Shown here: positions 57,635 through 64,000 of the stretch, piece by piece
Layout: every line of letters begins with the position of its first letter
Numbering within the stretch: the first letter of the stretch is position 1
IMG/VR virus record: IMGVR_UViG_3300035698_012128
Location: 1 to 64,000 of that record
Length of the DNA: 64,000 bases
From: a virus
Direction: 5' to 3' (one strand)
Position numbers and translations under genes: made by a program
Notes under the pieces: generated by a model
What the model was told of the DNA's origin: nothing
What the model saw: the letters and a program-made list of their open reading frames with translations, nothing else
Databases searched by the model: none

Positions 57635-59226
57635 ATAAAATAAAAAAAGGGAATGACGCCCGTAAGTCAATTATTGATGGTGTAAAAATAGTTAGTGATG
57701 CTGTAGCGGCAACACTAGGACCCTCAGGTAGAAATGTTTTATATATGGATAACGGAGAGGTTAAGTCTACTAAAGACGGGGTGACTGTGGCTAAAAATAT
57801 TCATGGGGTTGGCGATCCTTCCACGGATATGGGGATTAATTTAATTAAACAAGCTTCTATTAAAACATTAAACGCAGTTGGTGATGGTACTACAACTACC
57901 ACATTGATTACTAAAATGTTGGTAGAAGGTGGATTTAATAATTTTGATATTAAAAATAATCCCAATGAGATAAAAAACAAACTCCAAGAACAAGCCCAAA
58001 AAGTAGATGATTATTTAGTATCAAAAACAACACCAATTAAGAATAATGCACAAATTAAAAATATAGCTACTATTTCAGCTAATGGAGATGCATTTATTGG
58101 TGAGTTGATTACTCAAGCCATTACTAATGTTGGAATAGACGGGGTAGTAAATGTAGAAATTTCAGATTCTGGAGAGACTCATTTGGAAAATGTTGAAGGT
58201 ATAGTCTTAGAAGATGGATTTAAATCCATATATTTTGTTACTGACAACGAAAGTATGATGTGTAAATATAATGATCCTATAATATTATTATATAATGGGA
58301 AACTAAATTCAGTAGAATCATTATTACCATTAATGAACCATTGCTCTGAATTAGCACGACCGTTAGTAATTATAGCAGAAGATATTGAAGGCGAAGCATT
58401 ATCTACAATGTTGATGAATAAAGCTAAAAATATATTACCATCAGTAGCTATTAAATTATCAGATTATGGTGATAGTAGAGCGTTGGTGATGGAAGATTTA
58501 GCGATTATGACTGGGGGGATGGTAGTAGATCCTAAAAGAGGACATGAATTATCAGATTTTGATGTCACCTGGTTAGGTAGTTCTCGAAGTATTAACATTG
58601 ACAAGAAAAGTACAATAATTATTGATCCTAAGGGTGGTAAAGAAGCTATAATTGATAGGCAAAATCAATTGAAGACATTATTGGATAATTCTGCATCAGG
58701 TTATATGACTGAAAAACTACAAGAACGTATTGGAAAGTTGTGTGGGGGTATTAGTATCATACATATATGCGGTGATAGTAGGATTCAAATGAATGAAACT
58801 AAAGATAGAGTAGATGATGCATTACACGCAACAAAAGCGGCTATTGATGAAGGTATATCCGTAGGTGGTGGTATCGCTTTATTTAATGCTGCTCGTGTGA
58901 TAGATATTATTGAAGAAGATTCAATTATGTATTCGGCTTTATTGTCTCCTTTTAGGCAAATACTTACTAATGCTGGTTATACAGAAACAAGCATTAACTT
59001 TTACATAGGAGAACTTACTTCCCACCCAAGCCTTGATGTGGGTGTTGATGTTATTAATGGTGGTTTGATTGATTATATGGACCGAGGTATTGTAGATCCT
59101 ACTAAAGTGATAAGAACGGCATTAAAGAATGCGGTATCAATTGCTACTACAGTATTACTTACTGAATGTATCATAGTGACCGAAGAATCAGAAGCACCAA
59201 ACAATCTACCAGAATTTAATTTATAA
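57631..59226 (+). CDS. groL: GroEL-like chaperonin
   Basis: 531 aa. ATP-site motifs ATLGPSGRNVLY, KDGVTVAKNI and VGDGTTTTTLI, apical-domain VEGIVLEDGFKSIYFVTD, and ISVGGGIALFNAARVI near the C-terminus. The GGM tail is missing. T4 supplies only the co-chaperonin; encoding both halves suggests the capsid or another protein needs a dedicated cage. The stop overlaps the next ATG. Confidence 0.93.
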   Translation: MNKIKKGNDARKSIIDGVKIVSDAVAATLGPSGRNVLYMDNGEVKSTKDGVTVAKNIHGVGDPSTDMGINLIKQASIKTLNAVGDGTTTTTLITKMLVEGGFNNFDIKNNPNEIKNKLQEQAQKVDDYLVSKTTPIKNNAQIKNIATISANGDAFIGELITQAITNVGIDGVVNVEISDSGETHLENVEGIVLEDGFKSIYFVTDNESMMCKYNDPIILLYNGKLNSVESLLPLMNHCSELARPLVIIAEDIEGEALSTMLMNKAKNILPSVAIKLSDYGDSRALVMEDLAIMTGGMVVDPKRGHELSDFDVTWLGSSRSINIDKKSTIIIDPKGGKEAIIDRQNQLKTLLDNSASGYMTEKLQERIGKLCGGISIIHICGDSRIQMNETKDRVDDALHATKAAIDEGISVGGGIALFNAARVIDIIEEDSIMYSALLSPFRQILTNAGYTETSINFYIGELTSHPSLDVGVDVINGGLIDYMDRGIVDPTKVIRTALKNAVSIATTVLLTECIIVTEESEAPNNLPEFNL

Positions 59227-59582
59227 TGGGACATTTACCTGAAATGGAAGGGGTGATGAAAAAGTGTTGTGGGTTATGTCCCTATAGTAGGGAGGGCACA
59301 TTATTTTTACACCCGGAAAGAGCAGAAGAATTTGCTTATCAAGCTGACAACCCATATAATGATTTTGTATGTCATAAAACTGGTGTTGATTATGAAGGGA
59401 ATGATTTTGATCATGATGGGGATATCGTTAGGGGTGTTAAGTCTTTAACGTGTATGGGTTTTGCCTCCATGCAACATAGTATTAACAATGGAGATAGTAG
59501 CTTTATAGTAGATATTGATGCCTTTGAAGATACTTGGGAAATGATAGAGTACCATACAGAAGCATACGATTCTAAACAATAG
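59226..59582 (+). CDS. Cys-rich hypothetical protein
   Basis: 118 aa. Four Cys near the N-terminus and middle (KKCCGLCPYSREGTLFLHP, DFVCHKTG, LTCMGF) could bind iron-sulfur or zinc. The NPYNDFVCHKTG segment looks conserved in phage and bacterial proteins, but no function is recalled. Coupled to groEL by TAATG. Confidence 0.6.
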   Translation: MGHLPEMEGVMKKCCGLCPYSREGTLFLHPERAEEFAYQADNPYNDFVCHKTGVDYEGNDFDHDGDIVRGVKSLTCMGFASMQHSINNGDSSFIVDIDAFEDTWEMIEYHTEAYDSKQ

Positions 59583-59583
59583 G

Positions 59584-59606
59584 TTATTTTCTCATGTATA
59601 TTATTA
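59584..59606 (+). promoter_or_regulatory. Compact-type promoter (TTATTTTCTCATGTATATTATTA)
   Basis: TTTTCTCATGTATATTA before the clamp-loader gene. Confidence 0.5.
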
Positions 59607-59632
59607 TATATTTTTAATTTAAACTAAAACAG

Positions 59633-60535
59633 ATGAAGGAATTATGGGTCGAGAAGTATAGACCGTTTGTATTATCAGATTATGTTGGTAATACAGATAT
59701 AAAAGATAAATTTAGTAAGTATATAGATGATGGGGTCATACCCCATCTTCTGCTATATGGTATACCAGGTACTGGTAAAACAACGATGGCTAAAATATTA
59801 TATAAAAATATTGAATGTGACCATTTATATATAAATGCATCGGATGAGAATGGAATTAATACTATACGAGATAAGGTAAAAAATTTCGCATCATTCTCTA
59901 GCTTCAAACCACTCAAAATAATAGTGTTAGATGAGGCTGATAGGTTATCACCCGAAGCTCAAGATTCATTGAGGAATGTAATTGAAACATTTTCTCAAAA
60001 AACACGATTTATACTGACGTGTAATTACATAGATAGATTAATACCGGCATTACAATCCAGGATGCAATCATTCAAAATTGAAACTTTAGCTAAAGAAACT
60101 ATATTCGCCAGGGTTGAACACATAATGGGTGAAGAAGGGATAAAATTTGAATTTAAAGATTTGGTATCTATTATAAAGATACATTATCCTGATATTAGGA
60201 AGATAACAAATACATGCCAGAAATATTCATTAAATGGGAGGTTAGATATATCTTCATTGTCCCATGGTATTGATATAAACTATATATCAACAGTAATAAA
60301 ATCAACAAGTACTAAATCAAATAAGTTTATAAATATCAGAAAGTATATAGCTGAAAATAATTTGAGGGATTTTGCCTTGGTATATAATGAATTATTTAAT
60401 GATATAGAAAATATATTCCCTGGTAAAGAAGCAAATGCGTGTCTTGTTATAGCTGAATACCAATTCAAAGATATTACATCTACAGATAAAGAAATCAATG
60501 TTATGGCTATGTTCAGCCAATTAATACAATTATAA
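59633..60535 (+). CDS. Clamp loader large subunit (T4 gp44-like)
   Basis: 300 aa. WVEKYRP at the N-terminus, Walker A YGIPGTGKTT (~43-52), Walker B IIVLDEADRLS, sensor 1 FILTCNYIDRLIPALQSR (SRC-like motif). It loads gp45. The small subunit gp62 is not recognisable in the window. Confidence 0.93.
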   Translation: MKELWVEKYRPFVLSDYVGNTDIKDKFSKYIDDGVIPHLLLYGIPGTGKTTMAKILYKNIECDHLYINASDENGINTIRDKVKNFASFSSFKPLKIIVLDEADRLSPEAQDSLRNVIETFSQKTRFILTCNYIDRLIPALQSRMQSFKIETLAKETIFARVEHIMGEEGIKFEFKDLVSIIKIHYPDIRKITNTCQKYSLNGRLDISSLSHGIDINYISTVIKSTSTKSNKFINIRKYIAENNLRDFALVYNELFNDIENIFPGKEANACLVIAEYQFKDITSTDKEINVMAMFSQLIQL

Positions 60536-60546
60536 TTTTTTATTAT

Positions 60547-60570
60547 AAAAGTTTCTTTTTAAATTAAGGT
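60547..60570 (+). promoter_or_regulatory. Compact-type promoter (TAAAAGTTTCTTTTTAAATTAAGG)
   Basis: GTTTCTTTTTAAATTAA, very close to the box at 63032. Confidence 0.55.
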
Positions 60571-60608
60571 CTAATTAAAAATACAAAAAACAATTAAAAA
60601 TTGAGTTT

Positions 60609-60959
60609 ATGGCAGAATTAAAAAACAAAGGAACATTTGCTAGTATGCTGGTGCGTACAAATTCCAAACTAAGAACAGACAGAGGTCTTATCATAGTTGG
60701 TGCTACTGAGAAAAGTTATCGTAGAACTATTGAAGATTTGCAAGATGAGATGGACAATTTAACAATTGATCAATCTAGTATGATGGATATCAATCCTGGT
60801 AATACTCAGACTATCATAAACCCAACAGATTTTGATCATGCGGGTTATGTTAAAAGGGATTTGGAAATGGGGATTAGAATCAGAAATACCCAGATTAAAT
60901 TAGAGGTAGCAAAAGAAAGATATGAAGCATTATTTACAGCACAAAAAGAAGAAGAATAA
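60609..60959 (+). CDS. Hypothetical helical protein paired with vWA gene
   Basis: 116 aa, helical ends (YRRTIEDLQDEMDNL, KLEVAKERYEALF). No family recognised. Two bases before the vWA gene; probably its partner. Confidence 0.6.
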   Translation: MAELKNKGTFASMLVRTNSKLRTDRGLIIVGATEKSYRRTIEDLQDEMDNLTIDQSSMMDINPGNTQTIINPTDFDHAGYVKRDLEMGIRIRNTQIKLEVAKERYEALFTAQKEEE

Positions 60960-60961
60960 TT

Positions 60962-61822
60962 ATGGGATCAGGGGGGTATAATTTTAACAGTAGAACAGCA
61001 AGAATAGATGATTTAGGGGTGATGGACCTAAGTATCGAACAAACATTTAAAAGCAGGGAAATACATGAATCCATGAAACCTGAAAATGCTTTGTTAAGAG
61101 AGAGTAGAGACTCTGACAATCATCCTAATAGTTTTCCAATCGTTATTGGATTAGATGTTACAGCATCCATGGGAAACATACCAAAACATTTTATGGATCA
61201 TGGGTTACCAAAAATAATTTCTGGTTTGATGGAGGTAGGTATACCAGACCCACAAATATTACTGTTAGGTATTGGAGATCATAAAAGTGATAAATCACCA
61301 CTACAGGTAGGTCAATTTGAATCTGCTGATGAAGAGATGGATATGTGGTTAGAAAGAATATGGTTAGAAAGTGGTGGTGGTGGTAATGGTGGTGAATCAT
61401 ACAAACTAGCATGGTATTATGCCGCTAACCATATTGTGACTGATGCTTTTGAAAAACGTGGTCAGAAAGGTATGATTATTACTATTGGTGATGAAGCGGC
61501 TCATGATGTAATCCCAAAAAGAGAGATAGAGAGGATATTTAATGGGAAGTTGAACATTGAAGATAATGATAATTTGAAGACAACCGCAGAACATAAGTGG
61601 GATCTATTCCATATTAATGTAGCTGGTACGTACAACACTCAATACTCACAACCTTATTGGGATAAGGAGTTAGGAGAACGAGTAAAACACATCGAGGATA
61701 TAAACGATATACCAATGATTATCAAGCATTTAGCTGTGGGTGTTTATGAAATCAATAACCCAGTTGTAATGCGGGGTGCTCCTGTACATCCCAACCAGGA
61801 GGATGAAGAAATTATTTTGTAA
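60962..61822 (+). CDS. von Willebrand factor A-like protein
   Basis: 286 aa. The MIDAS motif DVTASMG (~63-69) and a following IGDHKSDKSPLQ strand-loop plus GMIITIGDEAAHD fit a vWA Rossmann fold that binds metal-dependent ligands. No signal peptide or TM, so cytoplasmic. A nearby MoxR-type ATPase is absent. Function unknown. Confidence 0.75.
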   Translation: MGSGGYNFNSRTARIDDLGVMDLSIEQTFKSREIHESMKPENALLRESRDSDNHPNSFPIVIGLDVTASMGNIPKHFMDHGLPKIISGLMEVGIPDPQILLLGIGDHKSDKSPLQVGQFESADEEMDMWLERIWLESGGGGNGGESYKLAWYYAANHIVTDAFEKRGQKGMIITIGDEAAHDVIPKREIERIFNGKLNIEDNDNLKTTAEHKWDLFHINVAGTYNTQYSQPYWDKELGERVKHIEDINDIPMIIKHLAVGVYEINNPVVMRGAPVHPNQEDEEIIL

Positions 61823-61830
61823 TTAACTAT

Positions 61831-61854
61831 GGGGGTGTAATTTTATACACCCCC
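61831..61854 (+). terminator. Perfect GC-rich hairpin without T-tract
   Basis: GGGGGTGTA-ATTTTA-TACACCCCC, nine perfect pairs, followed by AAAACC rather than T. Separates the vWA and PurA-like genes; may stall polymerase, protect mRNA ends or bind a protein. Confidence 0.5.
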
Positions 61855-61871
61855 AAAACCAAACAAACTAC

Positions 61872-63029
61872 ATGTCTAAAATAAATATAACTGTAGGCTT
61901 AGCTTATGGTGATGAGGGTAAAGGTATGGTTACTAACTCTCATTTCAATGATGGTTCTAATCATTTATCAAAAATTGGGGTTAGATTTAGTGGCGGTCAT
62001 CAAGCAGGCCATAATGTTGTATTACCTAATGGTATAAAACACATCCATTCCATTTTTGCTAGTGGTGCTATTTCAGGATATGAAAGTTACCTTACAGAGC
62101 ATTGTGTATTTTGCCCGTTATCTCTACAAATAGAAAGCGCGATAATAAAAAGTAAGATTGGGAAGAAACCGAAAATATCAATTCACCCATTCGCTATGTT
62201 GGTAACTCCATTTGATATTGTATTTAACAAATTTAAGGAAAAATATCATAATATTCAAACATCTTGTGGTCAAGGTATAGGTGCAACCATGGAAAGGAAT
62301 ATACAGTCACATTATAGTTTGAGAGCGGTAGACGTATTACACCCACACGTTTTTCTAAGGAAGTTATCTAATATTCAAAAATACTATAGTGATAAAATGG
62401 AAGAGTATGGAACCACTTTACATGAATGGATTAATGAATTTAATATGCTTGAAGAGATTGATGAATTCAAGAGCAAATATATGAACGATTGGCAACTAAG
62501 AGACTATAGTATGTTAAGCGGATATAGCCAAATAAACTTTGAAGGTAGTCAAGGATTAATGTTAGATCAGAATTTTGGTATATTTCCTGAGGTGACATAT
62601 GCCAATACTACTATCAAAAACGCATTGGAAGTACTTGATCATATGCATTCAGTAGATAGTTTAAAAGTATGGAACTGTAGTAGAGCATATACGACTAGAC
62701 ATGGTGATGGTTACATTAATGGTCATAGAGATATTGAAGTAGGAAATGTAAGTGAAACAAACCAAGATAACGAAAATCAAGGAAAATTTAAAGTGCGACC
62801 ATTAGACTATGATGTATTAAATTACGCACTCAAGGTAAATGGTACTTTACTAAAGGGATGGGTAGCTGGTCATAAAGAATTGGCTCATGGTCAATGCCCA
62901 CTATTCCTGTTAGTTATAACATGCATGGATCACATTCCGATAGACACCTTTGATGAGTGTAAATTACCATCATATGTTTTAGACGATATATATTATTCTG
63001 ATAATCCTCTCAGTACAATATATAGATAA
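61872..63029 (+). CDS. Adenylosuccinate synthetase-like enzyme (PurA/PurZ family)
   Basis: 385 aa. GLAYGDEGKGM (Asp14 as in PurA), RFSGGHQAGHNVV, QGIGATMERN, NFEGSQGLMLDQNFG, SRAYTTRHGDG and LKGWVAGHKEL match the family. The aspartate-binding loop TGRRRRTG of PurA is altered (GKFKVRPLDYD). It may make adenylosuccinate for dATP supply or a modified purine. Retention of Asp14 favours PurA-type catalysis. Confidence 0.85.
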   Translation: MSKINITVGLAYGDEGKGMVTNSHFNDGSNHLSKIGVRFSGGHQAGHNVVLPNGIKHIHSIFASGAISGYESYLTEHCVFCPLSLQIESAIIKSKIGKKPKISIHPFAMLVTPFDIVFNKFKEKYHNIQTSCGQGIGATMERNIQSHYSLRAVDVLHPHVFLRKLSNIQKYYSDKMEEYGTTLHEWINEFNMLEEIDEFKSKYMNDWQLRDYSMLSGYSQINFEGSQGLMLDQNFGIFPEVTYANTTIKNALEVLDHMHSVDSLKVWNCSRAYTTRHGDGYINGHRDIEVGNVSETNQDNENQGKFKVRPLDYDVLNYALKVNGTLLKGWVAGHKELAHGQCPLFLLVITCMDHIPIDTFDECKLPSYVLDDIYYSDNPLSTIYR

Positions 63030-63031
63030 TA

Positions 63032-63057
63032 TAAAAGTTTCTTTTTAGATTAAAGTG
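63032..63057 (+). promoter_or_regulatory. Compact-type promoter (TAAAAGTTTCTTTTTAGATTAAAG)
   Basis: GTTTCTTTTTAGATTAA precedes the secreted 3D-domain gene. Confidence 0.55.
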
Positions 63058-63092
63058 TAATAAAAAATAATAAATTTAACTAACAAAAAAAG

Positions 63093-63473
63093 ATGAAAAA
63101 CTTAACAATGTTCTTATTATTAATTATGTCATTCCAAGTGTATGCTTTTGAAAGTATGCCGAATGATACCGTAACTTTAACGACGTATAACGCCGTACCT
63201 GGACAAACTGATGACACCCCTGATATTACAGCTTCTGGGTTTAAACTCGATTTGATTAATCCATTTAAGCATAAAATAATTGCTGTAAGTAGAGATTTGC
63301 TAAAAATATATTCATATGGTGATAAAGTAAGAATCACAGGTACTAAAATATATGATGGTATTTACTATATTGAAGACACCATGGCCAAACGGTGGGTAAA
63401 GAGAATAGACATTTTAATAAATATAAATGGATATCACACAAGATTAGAACAAATAATAATTACAAAAATATGA
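63093..63473 (+). CDS. Secreted 3D-domain (double-psi barrel) cell-wall protein
   Basis: 126 aa. N-terminal signal peptide (MKNLTMFLLLIMSFQVYAFE). Three-Asp pattern: TTYNAVPGQTDDTPDITASGF, IIAVSRDLL..YSYGDKVRI and YYIEDTMAKRWVKRIDILI, as in MltA/RlpA/YuiC-type transglycosylases. Probably acts in the periplasm during lysis. Overlaps the next gene (ATGA). Confidence 0.75.
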   Translation: MKNLTMFLLLIMSFQVYAFESMPNDTVTLTTYNAVPGQTDDTPDITASGFKLDLINPFKHKIIAVSRDLLKIYSYGDKVRITGTKIYDGIYYIEDTMAKRWVKRIDILININGYHTRLEQIIITKI

Positions 63474-63841
63474 GATTGATCAACAACAAAAAACCATTTA
63501 AAGCACATATAATCGATGTGTTCAACAACTCAGTAAAGGGTGGACATTTAGTCCACCCTAACGGGTTCAGTATTTCATTAACACCGGGAACTTTATATAG
63601 GACCTTAAAACCAGTATTAACAAATGAAACACAAAATATGGGTTGGCAGAGTGGTGTGAGGTTTGTTAAAGAAGATATAGGACCTGAAGTGATAATTCCC
63701 GCAGATGCTACTATAAAGAAACCAGACACAATAGCTGGGATAACTGATAGATTTATCTTGCCTTTTCCTTGGTATATTATATTGGGGAGATTAATACTCC
63801 TTTATAAAAACCCAACTTACAACAATGAAAAATACATTTAA
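63470..63841 (+). CDS. Hypothetical protein after the 3D-domain gene
   Basis: 123 aa from ATG 63470; a longer in-frame start at 63392 would lie inside the 3D gene and is rejected. Hydrophobic C-terminal stretch (PFPWYIILGRLILLY). No family recognised. Coding bases 63537-63559 form a perfect 9-bp hairpin. Confidence 0.5.
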   Translation: MRLINNKKPFKAHIIDVFNNSVKGGHLVHPNGFSISLTPGTLYRTLKPVLTNETQNMGWQSGVRFVKEDIGPEVIIPADATIKKPDTIAGITDRFILPFPWYIILGRLILLYKNPTYNNEKYI

Positions 63842-63844
63842 ATT

Positions 63845-64000
63845 ATGAATGATTTTAATAGGTCAAAAAATAAATTCAGAATTGGCTGGCGAAAGTTTTG
63901 GAGATCAAAAGTTAAGAAAACTGAATATGAAAGAATAATAAAAAGTATTATATCAGGATATATTTCATTTGAACATTGTATAATTATTCAATCTGATAAT
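63845..64000 (+). CDS. Hypothetical protein (truncated at window end)
   Basis: Starts four bases after the previous stop: MNDFNRSKNKFRIGWRKFW..., open to the window edge. Basic N-terminus, no family recognised. Confidence 0.5.
   Translation, partial: MNDFNRSKNKFRIGWRKFWRSKVKKTEYERIIKSIISGYISFEHCIIIQSDN

Overview
The window looks like part of the genome of a large, AT-rich, strictly lytic T4-like contractile-tailed phage. The probable host is a member of the Bacteroidota, and a marine or flavobacterial host would fit. Evidence for T4-like: tail sheath, tail tube, gp26-like, gp53-like and hub proteins; gp32 SSB, UvsX, RNase H, gp41 helicase, family B polymerase, gp45 clamp and gp44 clamp loader; aerobic RNR and dNMP kinase. 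Evidence for a Bacteroidota host is indirect: no Shine-Dalgarno sequences, A-rich leaders, promoter cores of TATATTTA type (compare the host TAnnTTTG box), and GIGTTTP-type tail repeats. Every credible gene is on the + strand, usually packed with 4-20 base overlaps.

Layout. 1-5.5 kb: tail fibre or adhesin genes with Thr/Pro linkers. 5.6-17.3 kb: sheath, tube, tail-assembly chaperone with an apparent +1 frameshift, tape measure, baseplate and a hub with a C-terminal M15-type peptidase. 17.3-24.6 kb: a divergent family A polymerase, SSB, recombinase, 5' exonuclease, helicase, thioredoxin and NrdB. 24.6-28.1 kb: seven late-type ORFs that share an N-terminal ILKEIKL-like tag matching the T4 prohead protease site (L/I-x-E). 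They look like packaged internal proteins, and one is a 2H phosphoesterase. 28.1-31 kb: NrdA, another tagged protein, and an isolated tRNA-Trp. 31-37.4 kb: nucleotide and 7-deazaguanine genes (dNMP kinase, DpdA, QueD, QueC, QueE), with a GIY-YIG homing gene inserted at the start of queE. 38.3-46 kb: about 26 further tRNAs interleaved with small ORFs and at least six unexplained structured RNA elements; with the Trp tRNA all 20 amino acids are covered. 46-53 kb: a BCS1-like AAA protein, FolE, a phosphoribosyltransferase, a MazG-like protein and three glycosyltransferase-like proteins. 53-61 kb: a family B polymerase split into three overlapping cistrons, clamp, GroES/GroEL and clamp loader. 60.6-64 kb: a vWA protein, PurA-like enzyme, a secreted 3D-domain protein and partial genes.

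How it fits together. FolE, QueD, QueE and QueC would make preQ0, and DpdA would insert it into DNA, giving 7-deazaguanine DNA that resists restriction. RNR, thioredoxin, dNMP kinase, PurA-like and MazG-like proteins supply nucleotides. Two promoter classes are visible by eye: a compact GTTTCTT-n-TATATTAA/TTTA box before replication, tRNA and metabolism genes, and a TATATTTATA box before virion genes. The tagged ORFs carry the virion-type box.

Most novel candidates: the tagged internal-protein locus (including a polyprotein-like member and a packaged 2H phosphoesterase), the structured RNAs in the tRNA array, a UUA-anticodon tRNA next to a gene interrupted by an in-frame TAA, and the three-part DNA polymerase. 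All calls come from reading the sequence; no searches were run.
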